From: Rhizobium sp. ASV8
GTDB taxonomy: Bacteria; Pseudomonadota; Alphaproteobacteria; Rhizobiales; Rhizobiaceae
Direction: 5' to 3'
DNA: 54,527 bases
Assembly: GCF_016429255.1 (NCBI RefSeq)
Contig: NZ_JAELUG010000033.1
Coordinates: 1-54,527 of the forward strand
Position 1 is the first letter of the stretch. Each line of letters opens with the position of its first letter. Positions 1 through 9,158 of the stretch are shown one piece after another. The notes beneath the pieces are model-generated. The model was not told the origin of the DNA. It searched no databases and was given only the letters and a program-made list of their open reading frames with translations. Position numbers and translations under genes: made by a program.

Positions 1-1
1 G

Positions 2-1762
2 GTGGTGTCGTTCACGATCGATGACCTCGTTGTCAATCTCATCGACACGCCCGGCCATCCCGACTTCATCGCCGAAGTCGAGCGTGTACTGCAATTGCTC
101 GATGCGGCAATCGTCGTGGTCTCGGCCGTCGAAGGCGTACAGCCGCAAACCCGCGTGCTGGTCCGCGCCCTGCGGCAGCTCGGCGTCCCCTTCCTGTTCT
201 TCATAAACAAGGTCGACCGTCTGGGCGCCCGTTATGAGCAGGTGCTCGAGGAGATTGCGAGCCAACTGTCTGCACGCCCGATTGCGATGTCGGCCGTCCA
301 CAATGCCGGCAGCAAGCTGGCCGAAGTCCAAGCTGCCAATATGGCGAAAGAGCCCCATCTCAGCGCTGTTTGCGAGGCACTTGCGGCCGGTGACGAAGGG
401 GTCATGGACGACTACATTCTGGCGCCGGACCGGCTAACTCCACAAAGGCTCGAACACGCTCTTGCAGATCAGGTGGCGAGAGGCCTGATACATCCAGCCT
501 TTGCCGGCGTGGCCATGAGCGGCGCAGGGGTCCCTGCCCTGATATCCGCCCTGAGAACCCTATTGCCAAGCCGACGGCCGGATCCCAATGGACCGGTCGG
601 TGGCAGGATCTTCAAGATCGAACGGGGATGGGGTGGCGAAAAACTCGCCTACCTGTGCCTGACGTCAGGCACGATCTCGGTTCGCGATTATCTCGAGCTG
701 CCCAAGGGAGCCGCAAAGGTAAGCGCCATCCAGCTATTCACCGACGGCAAGGTCGAAAAAACCACACGGATTACCGCCGGGCATATTGCTAAAATCAGCG
801 GGTTGAGTGGCGCCCGCATCGGCGATGCGATCGGTGACGGAGGCTCGTCGCGCAGCCACCTGCATTTCTCGCCGCCGACACTGGAAACGCGGGTGCGCCC
901 GGTGCGCCCAGCCGACAATGCCGCGCTATGGCTGGCGCTCATGCAACTGGCGGATCAGGATCCGCTCATCAACCTGCGCACAAACGAGGATGCGACGGAG
1001 ATATTCGTCTCGCTCTATGGCGAAGTGCAAAAGGAAGTGATCCAGGCAACCTTGGCCAACGACTTCGGACTGGAGGCTCTTTTCGAGGAAAGCACGATCA
1101 TCCATGCCGAACGCCCGATCGGAACCGGGAGCGCGGTCGAGATCATATTCAAGGAGCCGAACCCCTTTCTCGCGACCGTCGGCCTGCGTGTTACACCAAG
1201 GCCGCCGGGAGCCGGAAACAGTTTCGCATTCGAGGTTGATATGGGCCAGATGCCGGCCAGCTTCTATCGCGCGGTCGAGGAGGCCGTCTTCGAAACGCTG
1301 AAAGAGGGTATCTTCGGCTGGCAGGTCATCGATTGCCATGTTGCCATGACCGCAGCACGCCAAAGTTCTCCTGCAACCACGGCCGTCGATTTCCGCAGGC
1401 TGACGCCACTGGTATTGGCAGCGGCGCTCGCCTCGGCGCAGACAGCGGTATGCGAGCCGATCGATCGCTTCCAGCTCGAAGTGCCGACGACAGCGTTAAC
1501 CGGAATACTCACGCTGCTGGCGAAAACAGGCGCATCGACCACCGAGTCCGTCATTACGACCGGCATGGCACGGCTTGAGGGTACGGTTGCTTCAGCGCTG
1601 ATCCAGAGCATTCAGAAGCAGCTTCCCGGGCTGACAAGCGGAGCCGGCGTGCTAGATCATTCTTTCGACCATTACGCCCGGATCGGAGGCCCGCCACCGC
1701 TCCGTCAGCGCTCCGGCGCCAATCCGTTCCACCGCGCCGACTACCTGCAGCGGATACGCTGA
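2..1762 (+). CDS. Ribosomal protection-type GTPase (TetM/EF-G family), 5' truncated
   Basis: Translation factor-like GTPase of the EF-G superfamily, closest in type to the TetM/TetO ribosomal protection proteins that displace tetracycline from the ribosome. The reading frame is open from the window edge, so the true start and the P-loop (G1) lie upstream. Visible residues include the G3 motif DTPGHPD (about 15-21 of the visible part), the G4 motif NKVD (69-72), then the beta-barrel and EF-G domain III-V regions. The 586 visible residues fit a family length near 640-650. A strong hairpin follows the stop. Many rhizobial chromosomes carry such a gene, so an intrinsic rather than acquired copy is likely. 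Whether it confers resistance or is a housekeeping paralogue cannot be told from sequence. Confidence 0.85.
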   Translation: MVSFTIDDLVVNLIDTPGHPDFIAEVERVLQLLDAAIVVVSAVEGVQPQTRVLVRALRQLGVPFLFFINKVDRLGARYEQVLEEIASQLSARPIAMSAVHNAGSKLAEVQAANMAKEPHLSAVCEALAAGDEGVMDDYILAPDRLTPQRLEHALADQVARGLIHPAFAGVAMSGAGVPALISALRTLLPSRRPDPNGPVGGRIFKIERGWGGEKLAYLCLTSGTISVRDYLELPKGAAKVSAIQLFTDGKVEKTTRITAGHIAKISGLSGARIGDAIGDGGSSRSHLHFSPPTLETRVRPVRPADNAALWLALMQLADQDPLINLRTNEDATEIFVSLYGEVQKEVIQATLANDFGLEALFEESTIIHAERPIGTGSAVEIIFKEPNPFLATVGLRVTPRPPGAGNSFAFEVDMGQMPASFYRAVEEAVFETLKEGIFGWQVIDCHVAMTAARQSSPATTAVDFRRLTPLVLAAALASAQTAVCEPIDRFQLEVPTTALTGILTLLAKTGASTTESVITTGMARLEGTVASALIQSIQKQLPGLTSGAGVLDHSFDHYARIGGPPPLRQRSGANPFHRADYLQRIR

Positions 1763-1783
1763 GGCCGCTGCGACAAAACCTAT

Positions 1784-1810
1784 GGGACGGCTTTGGTTCA
1801 AAGCCGTCCC
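1784..1810 (+). terminator. Hairpin after the TetM-like gene
   Basis: Perfect 11-bp stem (1784-1794 with 1800-1810, GGGACGGCTTT and its complement) and 5-nt loop, 21 nt after the stop codon. No T tract follows on the plus strand, so it is a weak intrinsic terminator or an RNA 3' end stabiliser. Confidence 0.5.
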
Positions 1811-1861
1811 ATCCACAAACAGGTGGCGGGCTTCAGCCGAAGATCCCAGCCAATTCTCGCA

Positions 1862-1888
1862 ACAAAAAAGCCCGGCAAAACCGGGCTT
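1862..1888 (-). terminator. Rho-independent terminator of rpmE
   Basis: Stem AAGCCCGG (1868-1875) pairs with CCGGGCTT (1881-1888), loop CAAAA. Read on the minus strand the hairpin is followed by a T-rich run (1867-1862), and it lies 28 nt after the rpmE stop. Confidence 0.75.
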
Positions 1889-1916
1889 CTTTTCAAAACA
1901 CCAGATCGCAGAGCGA

Positions 1917-2138
1917 TTAGATGCCGAGACCGCCGAAGCGCTTGTTGAACTTCGAAACGCGGCCAGCGCGGTCGAGCATCTGCTGATTGCCGCCGGTCCA
2001 AGCCGGGTGGGACTTGCTGTCGATTTCGAGGTTCATGACAGCGCCTTCAGAACCCCAGGTCGAGCGGGTTTCGTATTCGGTGCCGTCGGTCATTACTACC
2101 TTGATGGTGTGGTAGTCGGGATGGATGTTCGCCTTCAT
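1917..2138 (-). CDS. rpmE: 50S ribosomal protein L31 (bL31), cysteine-free type
   Basis: Large-subunit ribosomal protein bL31, 73 residues. It begins [10 protein letters not shown] and contains the typical SHPAWTG and FNKRFG segments near the C-terminus. The start at 2138 is preceded by a clear AGGAAG ribosome binding site 7-8 nt away; an in-frame extension of 17 codons upstream has no such site and is rejected. The zinc-binding cysteines of the zinc-dependent form are absent, so this is a zinc-independent L31. It stands alone, divergent from the ABC exporter gene, with its own terminator. Confidence 0.95.
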   Translation of the reverse strand: MKANIHPDYHTIKVVMTDGTEYETRSTWGSEGAVMNLEIDSKSHPAWTGGNQQMLDRAGRVSKFNKRFGGLGI

Positions 2139-2246
2139 AACAATCTTCCTGTCATGGCAGGGTCCATTTGTCGCAAGGCATTGCGGCAACCGAACCGATT
2201 GAATAAATGAAGCCGCAGTCCGGTTAGGCCACGGCTTCCAATTAAG

Positions 2247-4130
2247 ATGGCGTGCCTATACATGAAGGCGGCAGGGATAACAAGGGGCGAAAACGTCAAG
2301 TCCCTTGCTGATATGGGGATTGGAGACGACTTGTCGGAAATTGGCCAGGTAGACGAAAAAAGAAACAGATCAATCCGACCTCTTGGACGACTGGCGCCCT
2401 ATCTCAAGCGGTACAGGGGCATGGTGGCTGGAGCGATCGTCTCCCTCGTCGTTGCTGCCGTCACATCCCTCACCTTGCCGATCGCCGTGCGTCGCATGAT
2501 CGATCACGGCTTCGACCAAGCCGATCGCGGTCTCATCGACAGCTATTTCGTCGCAATGATGATCATGGCTCTGATTCTGGCCGCCGCGAGTGCATTGCGC
2601 TACTACTTCGTCATTACGATCGGCGAGCGCATCGTTTCCGACATGCGCCGTGAAGTCTTCGACCATGTCACGCGGCTGTCGCCCTCCTTCTTCGACGTCA
2701 ACCAGTCCGGCGAGATCGTCTCGCGCCTGACGGCCGATACGACGCAGATCAAGTCCGCCGTCGGCGCAACGGCTTCAGTGGCGCTGCGCAATCTGATCCT
2801 CTGCCTCGGCGCCATGGCGATGATGATCATCACGAGCCCGAAGCTGTCGAGCATCGTGTTGATCGCAATCCCCGTCATCGTCCTGCCGCTGTTCAGTTTC
2901 GGTCGCTCCGTGCGCAAGCGGTCCCGCGCCGCGCAGGACACGCTGGCCAACGCATCGGCCTATGCCAACGAAACCATCGCCGCCAGCCGCACCATACAGG
3001 CCTATAACGGCGAGAATGCCGCTTCCGCACATTACGGTGCGGCCGTTGAAAATGCGTTCCAGGCAGCCCGCGCGGCGATCAAATCCCGTTCCCTGCTGAC
3101 GGGCTTTGCCATTGCCATGGTCTTCGGCAGCATCGTCGCCGTTCTCTGGGTCGGCGCGCAGAACGTGCTCGCCGGCACGATGTCGGCGGGGACGCTCGGC
3201 CAATTCCTGCTCTATTCCGTCATCGCCGGCTCCTCGCTTGGTTCGCTGTCCGAAGTCTGGGGAGAACTGTCACAAGCCGCAGGCGCAGCCGACCGGCTTG
3301 GCGAACTGCTGGCTGAGGTATCGCCGATCACAGTGCCGGCTAATCCGGTGCCCCTGCCGCCGCCCGAAGGGCGCGTCGAATTCTCCGACGTCCACTTCTT
3401 CTATCCGTCGCGCCCTGGCAGATCGGCCCTCCACGGCCTCTCCTTCTCGGTCAAACCGGGAGAGACGGTTGCCATCGTCGGCGCATCCGGCGCAGGCAAG
3501 AGCACCATCTTTTCGCTGCTGCTACGCTTCTACGACCCGCAGCAGGGCAGTGTCGCCGTCGACGGCGTCGATATCAGCCATGTTTTGCCGGAGACGCTGC
3601 GCGAGCGCATTGCCATCGTGCCGCAGGACACGACGATCTTTGCCGCCACCATCCACGACAACATCGCCTTCGGCCGCCCGGACGCATCGCGGGACGAGGT
3701 GCGCGTCGCCGCGATTGCCGCACAGGCGGACGAATTCATCTCGCGCCTGGAGCAAGGATACGACACGCAGGTGGGCGAACGCGGCGTGACGCTTTCCGGT
3801 GGCCAGCGCCAGCGTATCGCCATCGCCCGCGCCATCCTGAAAAATGCACCGATCCTCCTGCTTGACGAAGCGACATCCGCTCTCGATGCCGAGAGCGAAA
3901 CGCTAGTTCAGAAGGCGCTTGAAGGCCTGATGGAGGCACGGACGACACTCGTCATTGCCCATCGCCTCGCGACGGTTCTCAAGGCAGACCGCATTCTCGT
4001 GCTCGATCAGGGCCGCATCGTCGAGGAAGGCACGCATCAGAGCCTGATCCGCCATGGCGGTATCTATGCCAAGCTGGCGCGCCTGCAATTCGATGCCGGC
4101 ATCGAGGAACGGATGCTCATCGCCAGGTAG
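2247..4130 (+). CDS. ABC exporter, fused permease and ATPase (MsbA/LmrA-like half transporter)
   Basis: Single-chain half transporter of the type-IV ABC exporter family: about six membrane helices (about residues 55-330) followed by an ATPase domain. Seen in the sequence: Walker [10 protein letters not shown] (about 412), signature LSGGQ (about 515), Walker [13 protein letters not shown] (about 536) and the H-loop in VIAHRLAT (about 570). Expected to work as a homodimer in the inner membrane, exporting lipid or a hydrophobic compound; the substrate cannot be assigned. The 627-residue length includes an N-terminal stretch of about 45 residues not typical of the family; the real start may be a later Met (for example 2313). 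No partner genes lie next to it. Confidence 0.9.
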   Translation: MACLYMKAAGITRGENVKSLADMGIGDDLSEIGQVDEKRNRSIRPLGRLAPYLKRYRGMVAGAIVSLVVAAVTSLTLPIAVRRMIDHGFDQADRGLIDSYFVAMMIMALILAAASALRYYFVITIGERIVSDMRREVFDHVTRLSPSFFDVNQSGEIVSRLTADTTQIKSAVGATASVALRNLILCLGAMAMMIITSPKLSSIVLIAIPVIVLPLFSFGRSVRKRSRAAQDTLANASAYANETIAASRTIQAYNGENAASAHYGAAVENAFQAARAAIKSRSLLTGFAIAMVFGSIVAVLWVGAQNVLAGTMSAGTLGQFLLYSVIAGSSLGSLSEVWGELSQAAGAADRLGELLAEVSPITVPANPVPLPPPEGRVEFSDVHFFYPSRPGRSALHGLSFSVKPGETVAIVGASGAGKSTIFSLLLRFYDPQQGSVAVDGVDISHVLPETLRERIAIVPQDTTIFAATIHDNIAFGRPDASRDEVRVAAIAAQADEFISRLEQGYDTQVGERGVTLSGGQRQRIAIARAILKNAPILLLDEATSALDAESETLVQKALEGLMEARTTLVIAHRLATVLKADRILVLDQGRIVEEGTHQSLIRHGGIYAKLARLQFDAGIEERMLIAR

Positions 4131-4239
4131 CGCGAACCGGGTCCAGTAGCACTTTATACAACCATGTAGAAATAGCTTCGAAGTTGAGCTAGGTTTTCAG
4201 TGTTATCCCGCGCTGACGCGATTCTAGGAGACGAGAACC

Positions 4240-4428
4240 ATGTATAAATTTGAAGTCTATAAGGACAAAGCTGGCGAGTTTCGCTTCCGCTTCAGGGCCT
4301 CGAACGGAGAAATCATGTTCGGATCCGAGGGCTACAAGGCGAAGGCATCGGCTCTTCATGCCATCGAATCCATCAAGGCTCACGCTCCTGGCGCAACTAC
4401 CGAAGACCAGACGACCGCTACCGCCTGA
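4240..4428 (+). CDS. YegP-type DUF1508 protein
   Basis: Small protein of 62 residues matching one DUF1508 unit (MYKFEVYKDKAGEFRFRF, then a GSEGYKAKASALHAIESI segment). Family members are small alpha/beta proteins with one or two such units and no firmly established function. The start has a good AGGAGA site 8 nt upstream, and a stem-loop with a T run follows. It is monocistronic, between the ABC exporter and the convergent stator pair. Confidence 0.85.
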   Translation: MYKFEVYKDKAGEFRFRFRASNGEIMFGSEGYKAKASALHAIESIKAHAPGATTEDQTTATA

Positions 4429-4457
4429 AACTTCGCGTCAAAGCTGCGCATTAAGAT

Positions 4458-4490
4458 CGGCCGGCTGCCATTTGGCGTGCCGGCCGTTTT
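4458..4490 (+). terminator. Terminator of the DUF1508 gene
   Basis: CGGCCGGC (4458-4465) pairs with GCCGGCCG (4479-4486), a further short stem forms inside the loop, and TTTT follows (4487-4490). Confidence 0.7.
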
Positions 4491-4598
4491 CATTCGTCCG
4501 CAATGGATATGAAACATCGTCGCTATCGGCGACTGCAGCAAAGCCCTGCAGCCACTTCTTCCGACCTTGCTTGCTTATATTGGCGGAATACTGACCGA

Positions 4599-5630
4599 CT
4601 ACTTCTCGGTCAGCTTCAGTTCGATACGGCGGTTGGTGGCGCGCGCTTCCGGCGTGTCGCCAGGAGCGATCGGCTGGAACTCGCCAAAGCCTGCCGCCAC
4701 CAGCCTGTCGGCCGGAACACCCTGCGCAATCAGGAATTTGACGACGGCGATGGCGCGCGCCGAAGACAAAGCCCAGTTGTCCTGATAGCGGCCACTACCC
4801 GAGAGCGGCACATTGTCGGTATGACCATCGACACGCAGCACCCAATTGATCTCCGGCGGGATTTCCTTGGAAAGATCGATCAACGCAGCAGCCAGCTTGG
4901 CCATCTCCGCTTGACCTGCCGGATTGAGATCCGCAGCGCCGGACGGGAACAACACCTCGGATTGGAAAACGAAACGATCGCCGACGATACGGATATTGTC
5001 GCGGTCAGACAGAATTTCGCGCAGCCGACCGAAGAAATCCGAACGATAGCGGTTCAACTCCTGAACGCGCTGGGCCAGCGCCACATTCAACCGTCGTCCC
5101 AGATCGGCGATCTTCACCTGCGACGACTGATCCTTGGACTCGGACGCCTGAAGCGCCGCTTCCACCGCCGCGATCTGACTGCGCAAAGCAGCAATCTGCT
5201 GATTGAGGAGATCGACCTGGCTCAGCGCCCGGGCGCTCGCCTGCTTCTGCTCGTCGAGCTGTTGCGAGAGCGTGCCGACTTTCGCCTCTGCAGCCTGGCT
5301 GTTGCCGGAACCGGCAGAGAGCAAGGCTTGCAGGCGCGAGCGTTCGCTTTCCGCCGATGAAAGGGAGGCCTGCAAATTGGCGACAGTATCCTCCAGATCC
5401 TGCTTGCCGTTCTTTTCCAGCGCCAGCTGCTCGACGAGATCGTTGATACGGCTGTTGAGGCGGTTGAGCACCTCGTCACGCCCGGAAATCTCGCGGCTGA
5501 GAATGAACTGACCGACGACGAAGACAGTCAGCAGGAACATGATTGCCATGAGCAGCGTCGACAGCGCATCGACGAAGCCGGGCCAGTAGTCGACAGTCCT
5601 CTGGTGACGTCGGTTGCGGGCGAGCGCCAT
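4599..5630 (-). CDS. MotB-like stator protein with OmpA peptidoglycan-binding domain
   Basis: 343-residue inner-membrane protein: a single N-terminal helix (about 19-43), a long predicted coiled coil rich in heptads (about 50-200), and a C-terminal OmpA/MotB domain (about 215-340) with the DGHTDN, NWALSSARA and NRRIEL motifs that bind peptidoglycan. Asp21 in the FVDALSTLL segment sits where MotB-family proteins keep their proton-carrying aspartate. The start lies 3 nt after the stop of the MotA-like gene, so the two form an operon and very likely a complex. It is not the flagellar MotB: there are no flagellar genes nearby and the coiled coil is much longer. Its function is unknown; it may be a proton-driven envelope motor. 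Confidence 0.85.
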   Translation of the reverse strand: MALARNRRHQRTVDYWPGFVDALSTLLMAIMFLLTVFVVGQFILSREISGRDEVLNRLNSRINDLVEQLALEKNGKQDLEDTVANLQASLSSAESERSRLQALLSAGSGNSQAAEAKVGTLSQQLDEQKQASARALSQVDLLNQQIAALRSQIAAVEAALQASESKDQSSQVKIADLGRRLNVALAQRVQELNRYRSDFFGRLREILSDRDNIRIVGDRFVFQSEVLFPSGAADLNPAGQAEMAKLAAALIDLSKEIPPEINWVLRVDGHTDNVPLSGSGRYQDNWALSSARAIAVVKFLIAQGVPADRLVAAGFGEFQPIAPGDTPEARATNRRIELKLTEK

Positions 5631-5633
5631 GGC

Positions 5634-6683
5634 TTACTTGCTCCCGGTCTTCTCGGCATGGCTGATGCGATCGGCAAGCCGGTCGAGCGTGCGCCGCATC
5701 GATTTGGCCTCCTCCTGCTGTGCCTCGATCCAGTCGCGCAGCATCTGCTGCTCGTTGCGCATGTTTTTGACCAGCCCCTGAATACCCTCGGCAAGGTTCG
5801 CCATCGCGGTTACCGAACGCTGGCCACCACCCTCGTCGGCGATCTTGCGCAGATAGTCCGACAAGGCCCGCACATCCTCAGAGGAGGCGCCGGCGGCATT
5901 GTCGATGACCGGGGGGGCGATATCCGAACCGACATCGGTAACCGAGGAAAGCCAGTTTTCGAGTTCGGTATAGAAGCGGTTCTGCGCCCGCCCCGCCTGC
6001 AGATCGAGGAAGCCGAGGATCAGCGAGCCGGAAAGGCCGAGCAGCGAGGAGGAGAAAGCCGTGCCCATGCCGACCAGCGGCCCGGAGAGGCCGGATTTCA
6101 GGGCACTTAGGATATCGCCGCTATCGCCGGTGCCGGCATCGAGCCCCTGGATAACGTCGTTGATCGAGCCGATCGTGCCGATCAGGCCCCAGAATGTGCC
6201 GAGCAGGCCGAGAAAGACGAGCAGACCGATGAGATAGCGTGAGGTATCGCGCGATTCGTCGAGGCGCGTGGCAATCGAGTCGAGGATGGAGCGCAGCGTC
6301 GCCGTCGAGAACTGCATCGCGCGGCGATTGCCGAGCAGCGCACGCATCGGCGCGAGCAGCCGCGGGTTGCGGCCGACCTTGTCGGCATTGCCGACTGCGC
6401 GGAAATGATTGAACCAGCGAACTTCTGGCCTCAGCATCAGCACATGATTGAAGACAAGCAATATGCCGACGACCAGAACGCCGATGATCAAGCCGTTGAG
6501 ACCGGGATTGTGGAGGAAAGCGACCTGAGCCTGACGGAACAGGATGGCCACGATGAAACCAACGATGATCAGGAACAGGATCATCGTCCAGAAAAAGGCC
6601 ATCGGGCTTGAGAGCTTGTAGGTGTAATTTCCCGATACGTTGTCGGTCGATCCCAGATCCGACAGTTTCACATTTTCCATCAT
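5634..6683 (-). CDS. MotA/TolQ/ExbB-family proton channel subunit
   Basis: 349-residue membrane protein with four predicted helices: about 30-49, 62-83, 150-173 and 204-228. The last two, with the GLLGTFWGLIGT and GMGTAFSSSLLGL segments, are the conserved proton-channel helices of the family. A soluble tail of about 110 residues follows. Start codons at 6683 and 6680 are adjacent; a GGAGCG site precedes them. It is first gene of a two-gene operon with the OmpA/MotB-like protein, and the pair should form a peptidoglycan-anchored stator driven by protons. Which rotor or effector it drives is not visible in the window. Confidence 0.85.
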   Translation of the reverse strand: MMENVKLSDLGSTDNVSGNYTYKLSSPMAFFWTMILFLIIVGFIVAILFRQAQVAFLHNPGLNGLIIGVLVVGILLVFNHVLMLRPEVRWFNHFRAVGNADKVGRNPRLLAPMRALLGNRRAMQFSTATLRSILDSIATRLDESRDTSRYLIGLLVFLGLLGTFWGLIGTIGSINDVIQGLDAGTGDSGDILSALKSGLSGPLVGMGTAFSSSLLGLSGSLILGFLDLQAGRAQNRFYTELENWLSSVTDVGSDIAPPVIDNAAGASSEDVRALSDYLRKIADEGGGQRSVTAMANLAEGIQGLVKNMRNEQQMLRDWIEAQQEEAKSMRRTLDRLADRISHAEKTGSK

Positions 6684-6813
6684 ACGCTCCGCCGCCGCAT
6701 TTTACGCTGCGGAGACTAGAGCATCATTGTGCCGAATTGAAGAGACGGAAAGCACAAAACAGCCCGTTGGCAACAGACTGTTTTATGACTGAAGCAACGT
6801 GTCGGAGCGTGGC

Positions 6814-7614
6814 TTACTTCGTCGGGATCGGTCGCTTCACGACCTCGGCAAGCGCCTTCTGAATATGCTCGTTGCCGCAAATTATCGAGCCGGTGCTGAG
6901 CATATCGGTGCCGCCGTTGGAATCCGAGACAAAACCGCCGGCTTCGCGGATGAACAGAATGCCGGCTGCCACGTCCCAAGGGTAGAGGCCGGTTTCCCAG
7001 AAGCCGTCGAAGCGGCCGGCCGCCACATAGGCAAGATCGAGCGACGCCGAACCGAGGCTGCGCACGCCTGCGGCTTCGCCCATGACATGGCGCAGCTCGA
7101 CGAGGAACTTGCCATGATTGCCGCGGCCGAGATTCGGAACGCCACAGCTGATGACGCTGTCGGAGAGAACGCGGCGCGAGGCGACGCGCAGACGACGGTC
7201 ATTGAGGAATGCACCGCCACCGCGCTCTGACGTATAGAGTTCATCCGTCGCCGGATTGAAAGTGACGCCGGCAACGATCTCACCGTTGCGCTCCAAAGCG
7301 ACGGAGACCGCGAAAAACGGAATACCGTGCAGGAAGTTGGTGGTGCCATCGAGGGGATCGACGATCCAGCGGTGCGCGCCATCCGTACCCTTGATCTCGT
7401 CGCCCTCTTCGCCGAGGAAGCCGTAGGTCGGACGGGCCTTCATCAATTCGTCGCGGATGATCTTCTGCGCCTTGATGTCGGCCTGACTGACGAAATCGCC
7501 TGGTCCCTTCACCGAAACCTGCAGGTTCTGCACTTCGCCGAAATCGCGGCTGAGCGACTTGCCTGCCTTGAGGGCAGCCTGAACCATGACATTGAGAAGA
7601 GCAGAACGGGCCAT
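6814..7614 (-). CDS. suhB: Inositol-1-monophosphatase family protein
   Basis: 266-residue metal-dependent phosphatase. Metal ligands of the family are visible: Glu69 in LGEEGDE, then the DPLDGTTNF motif (Asp86, Asp89), and the second signature WDVAAG near residue 217. Members hydrolyse myo-inositol-1-phosphate and related sugar phosphates in the cytoplasm; SuhB of enterobacteria also has a role in rRNA transcription. I chose 7614 (MARSALLNVM) because an AAGGAAA site precedes it; the reading frame is open for 67 more codons upstream but without family similarity. Monocistronic. Confidence 0.93.
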   Translation of the reverse strand: MARSALLNVMVQAALKAGKSLSRDFGEVQNLQVSVKGPGDFVSQADIKAQKIIRDELMKARPTYGFLGEEGDEIKGTDGAHRWIVDPLDGTTNFLHGIPFFAVSVALERNGEIVAGVTFNPATDELYTSERGGGAFLNDRRLRVASRRVLSDSVISCGVPNLGRGNHGKFLVELRHVMGEAAGVRSLGSASLDLAYVAAGRFDGFWETGLYPWDVAAGILFIREAGGFVSDSNGGTDMLSTGSIICGNEHIQKALAEVVKRPIPTK

Positions 7615-7808
7615 CGGGTTTCCTTGGATAATGCAGAAGGTGCTGACCGGACCCGAAATCGAGCCCCGGCGGAGCGGGAACGTCAGCGCACATAAAAGAT
7701 TGGCGGCCTCAAGACCATAAAATCGGGGGAATTTCAAGTGGTGAGGCAATTGCAGGCGCAAACTGACGCAGCGGGGCGCGCAATAACACCGGATTGACGG
7801 TGGCTGCT

Positions 7809-7911
7809 GGAGCATGATGCCGAAAAGTGCCAGGCGATTTCGGACGACATCACGCCTCGCCTGTTGAACTCCATGGCGACTTCAGATTTCAGGTCGAACC
7901 GACCTGAAATC
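7809..7911. repeat. Intergenic mosaic repeat between suhB and the Sel1 gene
   Basis: Two palindromic modules in a 305-bp intergenic stretch (7615-7919). The first (7809-7853, AGCATGATGCCGAAAAGTGC and onward) is a variant of the module at 14914-14960, with CCGAAA pairing TTTCGG. The second is a perfect 12-bp stem (7885-7896 with 7900-7911, GATTTCAGGTCG) with a 3-nt loop, lying 8 nt after the stop of the Sel1 gene on the minus strand, where it may act as a 3' end hairpin. The remaining part (7615-7808) should hold the suhB promoter; I see no clear boxes. Confidence 0.6.
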
Positions 7912-7919
7912 ATCCGGCT

Positions 7920-9149
7920 CTAGCGTGCGCGGCGGTATTTGTTGGCAGCGTCGATAGCCGCTTTCTGCTGATAGTCCTCTATACCCTGATAGAAATCCTC
8001 AAGCTCAGGATCTTTCAGGCCGGCGCGGCGGGATATGACATACCAGGTCGCCGCAGCAACCGGATCCTGCTTGGTGCCGATGGCATTGATATAGAGATGC
8101 GCGAGCTTGTTCTGCGCGACGACATTGCCGCGATAGGCGGCCACCCGCATCCAGTTGAAGCCGTTTTCGAGATCCTGCTTGCCGCCCGTGCCGTTGATCA
8201 GCCAGATGCCCATATCGAGCTGCGCGGTATCGAAACCGGCATTTGCGGCGCGCGACAGCCATTCCCGAGCGCGCGCCTTCTTTTCCGGCGGCAGATCGGG
8301 AAGGTTGAGATAAAGCTGCGAGACGGCATATTGCGCATCGGCAATGCCCTGCTCGGCGGATTTCTCATAATAGGGAAGCGCCATCTGCAACCCCTTCAAG
8401 CCGGGGTTCTCTGCGGTGATGATCTGCGCAACGTTGAACTCGGCGGAGGCTTGGCCGGCGTCGGCCGCCTTCCTCATCCACTGATCCGCCTTTTTCTGAT
8501 CGCGGGGGACGTCACGCCCCTCCATCAGAACCAGCGCGTATTTGAACATCGCCGTGGCATCGCCACCCTCGGCCGCCTTGCTATACCAGAAGGCGGCATC
8601 CTTGGTGTCGCGCTTGACGCCCAGACCCTGCGTCATCAGCTCGGCAATCAAGGTTTGCGCGGCAGGATCGCCAAGCTGCGCCCGTGGCAAGGCTCTTTGA
8701 AACGCCGTCAGGTAATAACCGCGCTGGAAGGCACCATAGGCATCGTCGACCTTGCCGGTGAAGGGTTTCTCCGGCGGCAGGTCCGGCAACTTCGCGCCCA
8801 TGCGCTCGAAAACGCCCACGCCCGCAGAGGGCTTGATATTGTCATCGGCCTTGGGCTCTGCACCCGGCTGAATCTTCTCGGTCTTGAAAGTGCTGACATC
8901 GGCATTCAGCGGCCGCGTGACGATGCTCTGGTTTGGCCGCGGAACGTCCTTGTCCGCTGCAGCGGAGGAATCGTCGGGCTGTGCATTGTCCTCAGCCGGC
9001 GCACTCTTTTCCGCCGGCGCCGTCACGCCCGGCAGCGACGTATCGCCGCCATTACCCGATTGCGCCACGGCCAATAGCGGAAATGCCGCAAGCCCGGCTG
9101 CGAGCACGGCGAGGAAGGATCGATGGCAGAATCGTGGCTTCGGCGACAT
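7920..9149 (-). CDS. Secreted Sel1-repeat protein
   Basis: 409 residues: signal peptide at the N-terminus (hydrophobic core in FLAVLAAGLAAFPLLAVAQS), a low-complexity linker rich in Ala, Pro, Asp and Lys (about 30-110), then five to six Sel1-like repeats of about 36 residues (about 145-390) with the usual AAxWYxKAAExG pattern. Such alpha-helical solenoids bind other proteins, often in the periplasm. Starts 9 nt after the stop of the thiamine-phosphate-synthase-like gene, so it is the second gene of that operon. The stop codon TAG abuts a palindromic repeat. No specific function can be assigned. Confidence 0.85.
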   Translation of the reverse strand: MSPKPRFCHRSFLAVLAAGLAAFPLLAVAQSGNGGDTSLPGVTAPAEKSAPAEDNAQPDDSSAAADKDVPRPNQSIVTRPLNADVSTFKTEKIQPGAEPKADDNIKPSAGVGVFERMGAKLPDLPPEKPFTGKVDDAYGAFQRGYYLTAFQRALPRAQLGDPAAQTLIAELMTQGLGVKRDTKDAAFWYSKAAEGGDATAMFKYALVLMEGRDVPRDQKKADQWMRKAADAGQASAEFNVAQIITAENPGLKGLQMALPYYEKSAEQGIADAQYAVSQLYLNLPDLPPEKKARAREWLSRAANAGFDTAQLDMGIWLINGTGGKQDLENGFNWMRVAAYRGNVVAQNKLAHLYINAIGTKQDPVAAATWYVISRRAGLKDPELEDFYQGIEDYQQKAAIDAANKYRRAR

Positions 9150-9158
9150 GAATCGCTA

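Noticed and set aside
2247..4130. MsbA lipid A exporter assignment for the ABC protein
   Set aside because: Motifs only support the exporter family; no lipid A or LPS genes adjoin it, so the specific name was not given.
4599..6683. Zorya-type defence (ZorAB) reading of the stator pair
   Set aside because: No ZorC, ZorD or ZorE genes are adjacent, the MotA-like tail is too short, and neighbours are housekeeping genes.
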